A stretch of DNA of 64,000 nucleotides from positions 50,629,291-50,693,290 of the forward strand of contig CM055099.1 in NCBI GenBank assembly GCA_029204225.1. Direction: 5' to 3'. The DNA comes from Diphasiastrum complanatum (Eukaryota > Streptophyta > Lycopodiopsida > Lycopodiales > Lycopodiaceae). This document shows, piece by piece, positions 46,820 through 59,480 of the stretch. The position numbers were made by a program, and so were the translations under genes. A model generated the notes under the pieces. The model saw nothing but the letters and a program-made list of their open reading frames with translations. It was not told where the DNA came from and ran no database searches. Numbering within the stretch: position 1 is the first letter of the stretch; the number at the start of each line of letters is the position of its first letter.

Positions 46820-47840
46820 TCAAAAATGCAGACTGTGCAAAACATAGTTCCAAATGCACAAGGAAACGCTAAGAAAAATGCTAAACTTGGTATTCAACCT
46901 GTCTTTCTGAACTATATTTCTTACCAGATGATATCTGATAGCAATGTGTTTCGTCTTGGAATGAAACACTGGATCCTTCATCAGATGAATGGTGGATGCG
47001 TTATCCATGAACCATTAGCGGCGGCTTGTTGGAGTTCTCTCCCAGTCCGTCAAGGAACTGTTTGAGCGATGTAAGCTCGTTTGCCACTTGGTTGCTACAA
47101 CATACTCTACTTTGCAGGATGATTGTGCGGTTATGGTCTGCTTCCTACTGATCCATATTACAATTGCACCGCCTGCTATTGTGCATCCTCCTGAGACGCT
47201 CTTGTAGTCGTCTTTCAGGGACGACCAACTTGCATCACTGTAGGATTCGATCTGTAATCCTGCATGTTGAGAGAAACACAGCCCATAATCCTTTGTCTGT
47301 TGAAGGTATTGCAGAATTCTTTTGGCTATCTTCCAATGTATAGGGCCTGGATTGATAGTGAATTGGCTCATTCTGAAAACTGCATAAGCGATGTCAGGGT
47401 ATGTATTATCTGCCAAGTACATGAGTGATCCGATCAGCCTACTGTAGGGCGCATTTTGCATGGCTTCTTGCTCTTCTAATTATGTGGGCAATCCTGCTTC
47501 ATCAGAATTGTTCCAGCTACCATCGATGTATTAGTTCCCTTGCAATCTGTCATTTGAAAATCGTCAATAATTTTCTAAATGTATCTTGACTAGTGAAGAT
47601 ACAGCTTCCCTTTGTCAAGATCTCTGTCAATATGCAATCCTAGGTAGCATCTTGCTTCCCCTAGGTCAAATATTTCAAAATGCTGTCAAATATCATGTTT
47701 TACCTGAGCAATCAGCTCGTCGCTTTTGGACAAGATCAGAGTGTCATCCATGTAGATTGCTATGATTATGATTTTTTTATCTGTGACCTTTGTATAGACA
47801 TTGTAGTCAGCCATCACTGGTTGAAATCTAAGGATTTGAG
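46820..47840 (-). pseudogene. Copia I RT palm to RNase H
   Basis: Minus-strand order: YMDD (47743-47754, in IIIAIYMDDTLIL), DLGEARCYLGLHIDRD, then 47015-47461 with SRLIGSLMYLADNTYPDIAY, SYSDASWSSLKDDYKSVSGG and SSCKVEYVVATKW, then DNASTIHLMKDPVFHSKTKH (46820-47008). The RNase H Glu of STEAEY is Lys (SCKVEY). Several stops interrupt the RT half. This lineage differs from B, C and F. Confidence 0.7.
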
Positions 47841-48239
47841 GGTGTGATCCTTTTTTTTATGACATTGTCTGGCGGACTGTTGGATTTATCTCCTCTACTC
47901 TCCTAGATCCTATTTTAATTTGCCTCCATTCATGCTGCATTTTCACTCATGTTGTCACACAGTCTGCATATTTACATGTAAAATAAGATGGGCAAAAAAC
48001 TCGACTGTCTGCATAAATACAAGTAAATTTCCACAGGCGAAAAAAGACAAAAAATGCGACAATGTGTTTTTACACATGATTTGTGACAGGCGAAAAAGAT
48101 GACATTGCCTTACAAAATGCCGAAGGTGCCCTAGGAAAAGCGAAGGCACCCTGTAAATTAAATCCTAAGGCATTTCGTTAGAGTGTTGCAGTTTTTGCAT
48201 CTTCACCAACATTCATTTCAGCAATGACTGACGTCATGG
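47841..48239. other. Junction between copia I and the G fragment
   Basis: No coding domain. Contains GCCGAAGGTGCCCTAGGAAA at 48116-48152, a reversed pair of the 20-bp units. A TGACGTCA motif lies at 48228-48235. Confidence 0.45.
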
Positions 48240-49151
48240 CCTTTTCACGCTAATCCCATGCAACTATGCTACAAATTTGACAACGACAACAGCCACCCAC
48301 GATCTCCTATAGACAATACATCGTATCTTCACAATGTTCTAAACAGATACAATCTAATGAATTGTAAATTAGCTCACTCACCGATGGATCCAGGCCTACA
48401 TTTGTCAAAGGACCAATGTCCCCAGACCAAGCAGGAAGAGGAGCAGATGAGAGAGTATCCTTATCGATCGATACTTGGATCTCTCATGTACGCAATGGTC
48501 TATACAAGACCAGATATCTCTTTTGCAGTAAGCTCACTCAGCCAATATATGGCTAATCCTGGCATTACCCATTGGAAGGCTCTCATAAGAGTCATGAGGT
48601 ATATTCGAGCTACCATGGACCAGTGCATCTGCTATGGAGAGGTCAACAATGACAACCTTCATCAACTTAGTGGATATTTTGATGCAAGCTGGGGAGGAGA
48701 TGTAGACAATCGTAAGTCCACATTTGGATTTACATGCTTCTTCAACGACAGTCCTATCTCATGGAACAGTCGTAAGAAAACCTCTATTGCACTTTCTTCT
48801 ACAGAAGTAGAATACATTGCTACTTCTCAATCTATTAAGAAAGCATTTTGGTTGAGAAATTTACTGTCAAACATTAATCTGTATCTGTACAATCGCATAA
48901 TTTTATTCTGTGATAATCAGAGTGTTATTGCCTTATTGGCCAACCCTAGATTTCACTCTAGGAGTAAGTACATTGAAATCAGATATCACTACATCAGGGG
49001 CAAAGTTCTCAACAAGGAGTTGAGCTTAATGTACTGCAAAATGCAGGACATGGTTGCAGATATATTCACGAAGGCATTAAGTGCTAATGCACACAACAAA
49101 TTTTGTGCATTGCTCAGTCTGAAGATCAAAGCATTCACGGATCCAGATTAA
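48240..49151 (+). pseudogene. Copia G 3' fragment: RT C-terminus and complete RNase H
   Basis: A 297-codon uninterrupted frame (48258-49151) covers the RT tail (SPMDPGLHLSKDQCP, YRSILGSLMYAMVYTRPDIS) and a full RNase H: YFDASWGGDVDNRKSTFGFT, LSSTEVEYIATSQS, FCDNQSVIALLANPRFHSR and the KALSANAHNKFCALL end. The catalytic Asp, Glu and Asp are intact. The 5' part of the element is missing and the fragment lies between two pieces of copia I in the opposite direction. A diverged sister copy, G2, lies at 59.7-62.9 kb. Confidence 0.85.
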
Positions 49152-49489
49152 GGGGGGGTCTATCTACAAATTTAAACATAAACTGTAACTCTGCAGAAAT
49201 GAACGTAAACTATCACAGGCAAAATTGCAAAAACTACGAAGGTCTTCGCCAAAGTCATTTCCTCAAGCTTTAAGTCATCTGACATTTTGCAAAAAATTCA
49301 AAGTGAGAGAAAATCCTGAAAGACGACAATCCTGAAAATGCTGATATTGTAAGCCATTTTTGAGTAGTTATGCAGACTGTGTAAAAACACAAAGAAATCT
49401 GTAGGTCTATTGGACAAAGATTAAAATGTCGATTAGTCAATTAGTAGCAGAATAATCCAATGCATTGAGTGCTCCTTGAAGATCTGCAT
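49152..49489 (+). mobile_element. Polypurine tract and 3' LTR start of copia G
   Basis: TTAAGGGGGGGTC directly follows the stop, a polypurine tract. The following sequence includes CTCTGCAGAAATGAAC, also present in the 559-bp modules, and GAAGGTCTTCGCC. LTR ends are not defined. Confidence 0.5.
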
Positions 49490-50580
49490 GTCTTGATAGT
49501 ACGCAGTTGCAGAGTTCTGATGCCTTCGACATTGTGTCTGCTTCCATCACCTAGTATCTTTGCTCTTGTATTGTCGAGTTCTTTGTCGACATTCTTGCTG
49601 CAGGTGATCATGATGTGTGAAGTAGCTCTAGAGTCGATTACTACATCGTACTTGTGCTACACGTAGCTGGGTGACTCTTCATCGAATATTGTAAAGGCAT
49701 TGTCACTCTTCTCAGCATCCTTCGACAATTTTGCAACATTGGCTTTCTCTCCTTTGTGCCTTCCTTTTGGGTCATGCCAGCATTCATATGCTTAATGCCC
49801 TTTCTTCTTGCAGTGTGTGCAAGGTATTGTTGAGTCGAACCAGTATCTATCTGTTGTGTGTCCTGATTTGTGACAGTGGATACATGTAGAGGTTTCTTTG
49901 TTGTGGTTGCATATTGTCGAAGACTTTGTTTGAGTCTTGTTGAACTTGGGCTTGTTTTTGTATTTCTTCTTTTCTCTAGTAAAGAGGGCCTTCTCTCATG
50001 GTCACCATCTGCTTCTTGTTCATCTCTCATCAGTCTTTCATCTACAACAAGATTGACTACTCTTTCGAATGTCATCTTAGACAATGAGCATTCTCCGTGG
50101 CTGGTATAATGGAGGTAGAGATTTCATGAAGTACATCAGTTGCTACGGTGCTGGGACTTGGTGCTCGTCCAGATGTAGAATGTTGAGCGAAGATTTTTTG
50201 ATCTTCTCAACATGTTGATTTAGCTCATTGCCATTCCAGTGCAAGCTTTGTAGCTGATTATGTAGGTGTATCACTGATGCTATTGTCCTCACTTCATACT
50301 TATGCTTTAGTTTCTCCCACACTTCATGGCTGTTATCGCAATTTTCAATCTGCATTAGGATTTCTTTGTTTATGGAGGACACGATGATCACCATTGTGCA
50401 TTCATCCTTCCTTATCCATTCTACTCTCTTTGGGTCTCCCTCTGGAGGCTTTTCTTCTGTGAGATCGGTCATTGACCATATCCCTTCACCCTTTAAGAGT
50501 GTTTTGATCTTGAACTTCCATACTCGATAGTTTGCGCCATCAAGATTGATTGCAATACTAGTCTGAATCATAGTAGCCAT
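49490..50580 (-). pseudogene. Copia gag and protease start (probably copia I)
   Basis: 50143-50580 is an intact gag N-terminus: INLDGANYRVWKFKIKTLL, SHEVWEKLKHKYEVRTIAS and HNQLQSLHWNGNELNQHVEK. Downstream on the minus strand two knuckles appear (CIHCHKSGHTTDRYW, missing its last Cys, and CTHCKKKGH with a stop before AYEC), then VVIDSRATSHITCSKN, a protease with DSRA instead of DSGA. It ends where the G fragment begins, which suits a G insertion or rearrangement inside copia I. Confidence 0.75.
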
Positions 50581-50598
50581 AGTGTATCTAATGAATTT

Positions 50599-50610
50599 GC
50601 TCTGATATCA
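50599..50610 (-). other. Primer-binding site of the copia I gag end
   Basis: GCTCTGATATCA on the plus strand differs by one base from the copia primer-binding complement. TGTCCAAG, the LTR start, follows at 50611. Confidence 0.75.
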
Positions 50611-51106
50611 TGTCCAAGAATTGGATTTGTGCTTTGTGTGTGTGATACTCACCACTACTTTGATGCTCAGCAGTGTGCTCCTATTTTTGGTGAAGGTGCA
50701 CTACACTATGCATTCAATTGCAGGACCTAGATATGGGTCTATTGATCACAGACATTGCAGCAATCAATCAAACAATAAGAGATGTAACACAAGAATCACA
50801 GTTGGAAGAACAAAAAGTATTTTTTATTTTGCTTTGTTTCAGAGTGAGTCAGCAGCATGAAGCTCCTCTTACAATGCTATGTTTTGCTAGTTGCAGATTT
50901 TGCTATCATATTGTTCTATTGAATTGAACTATACTTATGTCCCATCAGGTCGTATGCCAAGATAGATTAACTAATCATTACAAGAGAGGTTTACGCTAAT
51001 CTATTGGTTAGTCCACTCTCTGGTAACGTCACTTTTACGGTTGAGCATGAAGGTACAAAGCTTCATGCTTGTCGAGTTGCAGTTCGCTAACTCAACTTGC
51101 CCACGT
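50611..51106 (-). mobile_element. 5' LTR region of copia I (outer end unknown)
   Basis: It starts with TGTCCAAGAATTGG next to the primer-binding site. No partner LTR was identified, so the end is set by the start of the C-family scrap. Confidence 0.45.
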
Positions 51107-51490
51107 TGGAGTGTAACAATGAAGTTTATCATTGATTTCTAACACTCTCCCTCAATGATAAAATTACATTGTCCTATTCCTAGTAGAGTACAAAACTTTT
51201 CAAATTTACATCTACCTAATGACTTAGTAAAAATATCTGCCACTTAATCTTCAGATTTATAGAAAACAAGATCAATGGCTCCATCAAGAATTTTCTCTCG
51301 AACAAAATGATAATGTATTTCGATGTGCTTGGTTCGAGCATGTAAAACTGAATTTTTGACAAGGTGAATGCAGCTTTGATTCTCGCAAGATATAGTAGTT
51401 GCATCCACCTGTGGTTGACCTCAATCCACAAGCAATCTTCGTAACCATGTCGCTTCTTGTGCAACATTGCTGAGTGCTCAATATTCAGCT
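51107..51490 (-). mobile_element. 3' scrap of copia family C
   Basis: It repeats 17982-18365 of element C almost base for base: LTR end AATGAAGTTTATCATTG, TTTCTAACA, the polypurine tract CTCTCCCTCAATG, then the RNase H C-terminus (IKWQIFLLSH frame and the STSKYIIILFERKF frame). It stops inside RNase H at about 51490. Confidence 0.85.
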
Positions 51491-54400
51491 TCCAATACAG
51501 AGCACCTGGAATTTATGGAAAAGGTATAGTACCACTTGATCGGGGTGCGAAGAGAGGCCAACCAGAGCTCCAAGTGAACAACCTCCGAGGTGTCGTGGGA
51601 CCGCGATCAATTTTAGTGGGGGATACTATTGGTGGGTTTGCAGATCCTGAGGAAACTCTAACCCTAGTTAATAAGTGAGAGGGATTTGGCACCCTATATG
51701 TGTAAGTCCAACCCGATGATCACATAGTTAATTGATTATTTACAAGTTAATAAAAAGACTTTAGGCCTTTTTGCGGGACTTTAATGTCACAAATTTCAAA
51801 AGTCAAGTTAGTGAATAAATTAGGGGTTCCCACCAAAAAAGCAATCTCAACTTGGTTCCTTCCAATTATTGAATGGGTTTTCACTCTTTTTCAGATTTGA
51901 ATAGTTAGGGAGGTAGAAATTGGCCAATAGGAATTGAGGCCAAGACTCTCCAATCCACTATATAAGTGGTAGTTTCGAATCATTTTCCATATTCTCTTTT
52001 CATTTCAATAGGTTGGCCCTCTTATGAAATGCATCAGGAATATCCTTGCTCTCTATCTTTCTTCTTCCATCTCTCATGCTTTCTTTGTGTTTGCTAATTG
52101 TTGAATTTGATGCTTATTGAGATTGAATGTTCTTATGCTTTTTGTGAGAGAGAAAGGGAGAGAGGGAAGACTTAGTTTCTATCATTGTGGATCTTAGTGT
52201 TGATGGCCGTAGTGTTAGTGGATCTTAGTGTTAATTGCACATGCTGGATTATGAAATATATCGCTCTCATGGGAACGAACCTTCGCGTGACAACTAACTT
52301 CATCTCCTTGATGCTTGTGAGCTTGGATCTAGGGTTGAGGATAAGATAGGAAATAGCCCACTACAATCTAGTTTTCCTATAGTCCATATAGGATATTATC
52401 TCTTGTTCCCGAAACTGGAGAATCCATTTATTTGGATGACTAGCATGTCCTTTAGATGGATATAATAGATCCATGCTTGACCTTGTGATCTAAACAGAAG
52501 AATTAACATGGTTCAACAATACATTCCGATCCTTCCAGATTAGTGATAAGCTTCAAATTCCTACTTGTCCAAGAGCATCAACTCTAGGGACAAGCTTCTG
52601 TCAACTAATAGATCCAATGTAATCCATGTATCAGATTCCACTTCTAATATCACGATTGACATCCAAAACTATGGAAAACTCAATGGTTACAATGATATCA
52701 ATTATAAATTCAACTAAATGAATTTTATCCAGAAAACTATTATTTGGTATTAAGCAATTATTCTCGGGGATTAACAAATTCCTAACTGCGAAATACATTT
52801 CCTAGGCACATTTACCACCTTTGATGTCCACTCTTTTTTAGGATTTTCAGTCCCCTGAAAATCTATTTTAGCTAAGGTACTAAGAAAATGTAAAGACATT
52901 AGTAAATGTAAAAAGTGAATTATTGTAGAAAAAAGTCTGAAACAATTTCATTTCTATCCTATACCTGGGATGAATTCCTGATATACAAAAAGCATTCAAT
53001 AATATGAAAAGCAGTACTAGTCCGATATTTTGCATACAATTCACCATAAGATTTAACTAGGAAATGACATCAGTTTTTTTAATTTTGATCAGTTCCTATC
53101 AATTATAATTTTTCCAATAAAAGTGGATTTTTTTTGTTTTAATTGACCGGTTTGGCATTACTCAATCAATATTAACAAAAACTATCAAAACCTCAGAATA
53201 TGAAATTACATAAATGGAAATTTCACCAATAGGATTTCAGTAACTCTTAAACTATATCCAAACAAATTTTCACTGCTCGGATAAAGAGTTCTATCTATTT
53301 GGCCATTTCATATTGTTTGATGGTTTTAAATTCAAATTTGACGAGTATCTTGCACAAACTTTCACTTGATCCATTTCTAATGATTAGTATCAACTATAAT
53401 TATATCCGTCAAGTAACCAATTTCAAACTTAACTAAATTTAAAATTCAACAGAGAAAAAAAAATTCAGGTTAACTTTCTATCCTACTCCAAAAGTTAAAA
53501 TGACATTACGGTATAAACTGCCAACAAATTGCATGTATTAGAATACAATGGTATTTGCGATTCCTTCAATCAATTTTAAATTATCTTTAGATGGGGAATA
53601 ATTTAGTTTTAGTTAAAATACTGTGACTAAATCTAATTGATAACTCAATATAGTCAATTCACTAATCTAAAATCACTTCATAGATAACTAAAAAAAAAAA
53701 TTCAAAATTTTGAATTTTCTAGAAAAACTCAATTTTTTGCTCATTTACATAATTCAAAAATTCTGACAAAAATACTGTTAGTACAAAAGGTAATCGAAAT
53801 CAAAACATCGAAATATTGTTTGATTTCTAATGTTACTAAACCAATGTCAGTCTGGCATGCAAAGCACACTACGTTAGTCACAAAACATAATTACGGAACT
53901 TTTACGTAAACTATAGTTTTACAAAATTTGTCAGCCAATATCACTGATTTGTGACCCAACCGTCAAAGCACATGCACATAATCACTCAAATCAACTATAA
54001 ATCCCTCATGCATGTCAGATACACTCAGAATCAACATGCAATCAATCCATGCAAGCACAGTACCACAATTTACGGAAAAGACTGGCATGCAATCAGAACA
54101 ATTACAAATTTTGCCAATTTTGCTCACAAAACTGCCAAATTTCAAACTACCATAACTTTGGCTACAGTTCACCAAATTAGGAGCTGTAAAGCACCATACG
54201 GAGGGAGACAAAGTGACCACAATGGTTGCCACATCAGCCTACCACCTAGGCTTCACATGTGTGAGAACAAAATAGTCCAAAATCTGTAGTAGGGCACATT
54301 TCTACAAGGACATATCATGCAAACACCTCCCCAAGACCAAAAGTGATGTTACCAATAGTCTTAAATGGTCTATTAGACTTCTATAAAGCATTCATACAGG

Positions 54401-55315
54401 TTACTACTAAGCAGTGTAGGCTGAGAATGAAGATTTCTTGGTTGTAGAAGTCAAAATAGCTTCAAACTTGATGGAGATGAAGTATATGCCGCCGGCTATC
54501 AGTTTATAGTACTGATAGCTTGCTGGTAAGCTAAAAAAAATGCTAATCATGCTGTAAAAATTTTCAGCATGATCTCCTTATGGATTGGGAGCAATCCATC
54601 CCCAAAAACCACAAAAATAAGCTATTTTTTGGTCTTTTTTGACCTTCTACAAGTCCAGTTCATGGAATTCTTGGTTCTAACTTCAGGGACAGTTGCAAGA
54701 GACTTTGATCCAACTCTTTACAAGCTCTACATGGTGTTTTACAACCACCTCTATCCAACAACAAGCAAAACTGATGATTTTTGGCTATTTTCCAATTTTT
54801 TCTTCAGTATAAAGTGGAAATTTATCACATGAAACTCTTTCTCAACCACATGCAAACCAATTTATAGAATTATAGACATATAATTGATCTGATCTTGCTG
54901 GATTTTAGCTCTTACTATCAATTTTGAATCAAAAAGCATGAAAAAGCAAGCAATTTTGACCAAAACATAGCCTAGAACCGTAAATCATGAAAAGAACTAG
55001 CATGCATCACTAATTCCATCATTAATGATCCCTAAATTGAAAGTACACATGCTGAAAAATTCAGATTTACATAAGATTTGGGCTACACAAGAAAAAGCTC
55101 CAAAAAAACATCACAAATTGGCTTTCTAGGACAATTCTCCATAAAACCCAAAAAAAATATGAGAGTAATGGATCTTAGTAACATGCAAATGGAAACTGAG
55201 GTAGTACACCCATTTGCTATCTTGCTCTCCACCTGGAAGAGAATTCCAATTGAACCACGTCAAAAATTTGACGAAAAGTAGCACATCTTCAAGTTCTCCA
55301 ATGTTCGTAAGCCTT
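51491..55315. other. AT-rich gene-free stretch left of LTR H2
   Basis: A short plus-strand frame up to 51678 (KGIVPLDRGAKRGQPELQ, SILVGDTIGGFADPEETL) looks coding but I do not recognise it. The rest, about 3.6 kb, has no domain on either strand and few long open frames. Because a primer-binding site and LTR follow at its right end, it may be the body of a non-coding LTR element reading leftward. I could not find its left LTR. Confidence 0.4.
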
Positions 55316-55327
55316 GCTCTGATACCA
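55316..55327 (-). other. Primer-binding site of family H
   Basis: GCTCTGATACCA on the plus strand, exact. LTR start TGTAAGATATGC at 55329. Confidence 0.85.
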
Positions 55328-55328
55328 A

Positions 55329-55844
55329 TGTAAGATATGCCTCCTCAAGATCCTGCTTACAAGACAAAACAATACAGAACAAACTATTGAAAAAACCACT
55401 CAACCAAGTAGAAGCAACCAATTAATCTCTAAAAGCTTCACCCCCAAGCCAAGGAATAGGAAGCATGAGAGTAGAGAGAGATCCTGGCAATGAATCCACC
55501 AAATGATGATGTAGTAGGCAAGTTTGGCCTCCTTATATAAGCTCTAAAACCCCTTGTGCATATGGTAATGCAAGGTCCTAACTCCCCTATACATAGATTC
55601 CACTATACATAGAGTCTCTATACATGCATTCTCTATACATAGATTGCTATTGATACTCTACACATGCATAGATGGTCCCAGACCTTGTACTAACTCCAAT
55701 TAGTGTGTCTGGGCCTCACAAGGTTATTAATGACTTACGGGTCACATCAAGTATGATGTGGCATAACTAATAAGCTTGATTCACTGGAGTACCGTGTATC
55801 CAGGTCTAGGACTATACTGAATCCTATATATAGGACAGTTATCA
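55329..55844 (-). mobile_element. 5' LTR of family H (H2)
   Basis: It starts TGTAAGATATGC next to the primer-binding site and ends near ACAGTTATCA (about 516 bp). It is related to the solo LTR at 37873-38363. Internally, ATACATAGATTC-like words repeat near 55595-55650. The right end is by TG...CA logic only. Confidence 0.65.
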
Positions 55845-56219
55845 ATTCTTTGTATGTCGATGATACATTGCTTTTCAATAACAGTTCTTCGTACGCTTTC
55901 AACGCTTAAGTGGCCCAATCAATGGTGTCCATCTGTGATGAACTGTAACAGTGGTGGACGGACAGAAATTGCTTTTGCCGACCAAATTTTGGTGATTTTC
56001 AAAAATCCCGCCGGGCAATTACAAACAATTGTGATTGGACCACAAATACTGCTCGAATACTCTTTTGCTGCCTGTATTTGTACACTTGAGGTTTTATAAA
56101 CTGTAGTTAACTAATCCCTGTAGTTTAGGAACTTCTTGTCATTCTTAGGTACACCTCTCATTCTCTTTGTTCTCAATCATACTCAACTTCCATAGAGATA
56201 TTTTGGACTAATGACGACA
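55845..56219. other. Interval right of LTR H2
   Basis: An open plus-strand frame (55854-56099) has no recognisable domain. I see nothing else. Confidence 0.35.
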
Positions 56220-57680
56220 CGCAATCGGAGACCAAGAGGAACCATTGATGCAAACCAGAGCAGCTTGTTTGGTGCGGGCCATGCAATGTCCTAGTATCGG
56301 ATCAGCGCGCATGTGTACAGATCAACAGTGAGGCAGTATAGAAGGCGTGCGCCGAATCGATAACCCGAGTATGAAAGTCGACAGTCGATAGCGGATCAAT
56401 GCGCAAGTGAGTTGTGTTAAAATTTTGGATTGAATCTGAGTCTTCATACTTTTCCCATGCTGATCTTTGTTTTTTGGACAATCACACACTTTGAAATCTT
56501 TGTAGATTAGAAGCGGTTGCCTCCACGCCAAAGGGAGAATCTAGAATATCCCATCTGAAAATTAGAATATTTCATTTAGTTTTCATTTAGTACCAAACCC
56601 AGTATCGGATTAGCGCGCGTGTAGAAAGTCAGCAGCTACAGAATGTAGGTCAAGCGCGTCGAACTGATATAAGACAAAAAAGTCGGAAACTAGGCTATAT
56701 CGGATGGGCGTGCGCCCTTAGGGTTTGACCTAGTCAAACTGGTCAACCACGTGCCGATCCGATATTAGGTTGACCGTTGACTGTTTTACCGCCCAAAACT
56801 TTGACTGAGAATATCTCTTTAACCGTAGCTCAGAACTAGGTCATCTTGGGTGCCGTTGAAAAGCTCTCGTCAAGGGCTTTCTAATGGCGTTGTAATCATC
56901 TCAATCCGAGATGTCTTTCAGAAGTTAACATTTTTTTTCTTACAACAGGCAATATCGGTTTAGTGCGTTTGACCCAATCATGGTATTCTTATTCCAAACT
57001 CGGAATTAGGTCATTCTGGTGCCGTTGCGAAGCTCTCATCGAGCTCTTTCCAAAAATAAAAAATAAAAATTGAAAACCCTAATATCGGATGGGCGCGCGC
57101 CCTTAGGGTTTGACCTGGTCAAACTGGTCAACCGCACGCCGATCCAATATTAGGTTGACCATTGACTGTTTTACAGCCCAAAACTTTGATTGAGAATATC
57201 TCTTTAACCGTAGCTCAGAACTAGGTCATCTTGAGGATGCCATTGAAAAGCTCTCGTCAAGGGCTTTCTAATGGCGTTGTAATCGTCTCAATCCGAGCTG
57301 TCTTTTAAAAGTTACCATTTTTTAATATCAGTTCAGCGCGTCCGATCCAATCGTGATATTCCTGTTCCATAATCCCACGCACCCTTCCGATATAGCCTAG
57401 TTTCCGACTTTTTTGTCTGATATCGGTTCGGCGCGCCCAACCTACATTCTGCAGCTGCTGACTTGCTACGCGCGCGCTGATCCGATATTGGGTCCTCGAA
57501 TGGCTCGCACGAAGCAAACATCATAGAGGTGTCCCAATGCAAGGAGGCCACCATGGAAATCCACCAACACTCGTCCTCCACCACCACCTCCTAGGACAAG
57601 GGGCACGCCATGTGACCCGCCATGAATGAAGGGTATCTGGATGATCTGTGTGCATGCTGAACCGATATTCAGGCATGAAA
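56220..57680. repeat. Cluster of direct and inverted repeats rich in TTGAC cores
   Basis: A direct repeat of about 235 bp occurs at 56700-56933 and 57077-57312 (from AGGGTTTGACCTGGTCAAAC to TCAATCCGAG, with a few changes). It is bracketed by an inverted repeat of about 120 bp, 56590-56712 against 57383-57498 (TAGGCTATATCGG and AGTCAGCAGCT words). A further CGGATCAGCGCGC-type unit lies at 56293-56330. Each direct copy packs about six TTGAC/GTCAA cores into 90 bp. No coding sequence. It may be a non-autonomous element, family unknown. Confidence 0.7.
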
Positions 57681-57939
57681 TTCAAATGTAAAGTTTTCTT
57701 TATTGTCATGTTAGTGCTTATGTAGAGCAGAGTTCAGAAATGCTTGCCCTCATAAGTTTCCGTGAACGTATCGTATCTCTAGGTACGGAATTCAGTGGCC
57801 ATTATTTTTTACTGATAGACCATTCATTACTTTTAGGCGCAGGTACCATGTTGTAATATTATTATTGGTGGACGTTTACAGCCCCGGATTATATGACAAA
57901 TGTACAGTGTCTCATGTACGACAACGACAGTAGAACATT

Positions 57940-59480
57940 GAAGCGAATTGGTTGGCTAACCAGGCTTTTTACCATGATGTGTTCTATAAATGTGAGCCGC
58001 TGCTAGAAGATACTAAATTTTTTGCAAATGACTAGGATGTGTGGAGAACACTTAAATCCTATGCGCATTTTGGTGTGAGATGACTGAAAGTTGCTATCCA
58101 AAGATTAAGGTGCCTAGACCCTAGGGTTGTCATGAAGGCAGTTCAGGTGGTCAGGACTTATCAGAAACATTCTCCATTTTGTTACTTAGTTGCTTTGTTG
58201 GAGGAAAGTATGTCTCAGATGGTTTAAATGCCAAGTTAAATAAATATCTGGTCAAACTCCATGTCCCAATGGATAAAGCATTTGGTCTGTGAGACCAACG
58301 TTCTCGATTCGTCGGGCAGGGACTGCCCTCCCCAGTTGAGTCGCCACTATTGGCGGGAAAAATAACTACTTTTTGATGTTTTTTTGGGTTGAAAGTCTAC
58401 CTGATATAGCAATGTTGTGGTTATTTTACCAGCCTAAAAGCTGGTAATTTTTGGTTACTGTCCCAAAAGAATTGGAGAATCTTCTGAGGGTGCCCGATTC
58501 TTGAGGTACATAGCCCTTGTTCATTTCCCGATGAACGGAAAGGTCCGCATGCTTGAAGGTCCTTTGCACAAGGAATGATGAATTGCGGCAAAAATCAATA
58601 TCATTGTCTTATCAGTGACAACACCTATCATGATTGTGGAATGAGTGATTGATGTCAATTCATGATTATGCAGGAGATGTGGATGGAGTTGCCATATCCT
58701 TAGAGCCTTGTTGTGAGATCATGTTGCAGAGTTGAGTGTAGAAATGGATTCCTCCATCAACAAGCGTGATCCTAGCAGGTTCACTAATTATGTTTCTAGC
58801 AAAGGCTGGAGCAGGTTGAAAGCTTCAAGACTCCTATCTTTTGCAACTCAATCGTGGCTTGTTGCCATACCACAAATGTTGGAAACTCTTGTCACAGAGT
58901 GTGATTGTAATAATTGGGGGATGCATACCTTTGATGGGTAGGCAAGAGATCTTACCAGTGTGTGGGTTTCGAAAACTCTGAAACTACCGATGTGCGGTGA
59001 GGTTGTGAAGAAGTGTCTAGATGAAGTTAAAGAAGCAAAGGCTTTGAGGGACTACTTTGGAGGTGCAAAGCCTACTCTTGAGTCTGGCTTTGCTCTTGAA
59101 AAGTGCCAAGATGTAGATTTGATGGAGTTTCTTATTTGAGTTGCTGAAGTTTTGACTTGGAGAGTACATCCTATGTTTATGAGTGGAGCATTGGTGCAGG
59201 CTACCATAAAATCCTACAATGGAGTTGTGTTGAATTGGAAAGATTGGATGGTAGAGTGGGTCAAGCACGACATAAATCGCTTTGTTGCTGACAAGAGAAA
59301 AAGGCTTGAGTTAGCCCTACCTCTGAACAAAATGCTTCTTCAATGGCTTAACATCCATGTTTTTCAGCTGGTGGATTTATTGGGATGAGAGATTCAGAAG
59401 TGGGTGATGTCGCTACTGATGTTGATGAAGTGCATAAAGTTATTGTGGACTCGCAAGACTCGAACCAGCCACGCTGATCT
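57940..59480 (+). pseudogene. Broken coding sequence of unknown family
   Basis: Two stretches look coding. First, about 57945-58230: EANWLANQAFYHDVFYKCE, DVWRTLKSYAHFGVR, LKVAIQRLRCLDPRVVMKAV, with stops. Second, 58732-59388 in one frame apart from TAG 58939-58941 and TGA 59137-59139: KGWSRLKASRLLSFATQSWL, SKTLKLPMCGEVVKKCLDEV, LNWKDWMVEWVKHDINRFVA. It continues in another frame as MRDSEVGDVATDVDEVHKVI. I do not recognise the protein. It could be a transposon-encoded protein or a dead host gene. Confidence 0.45.
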
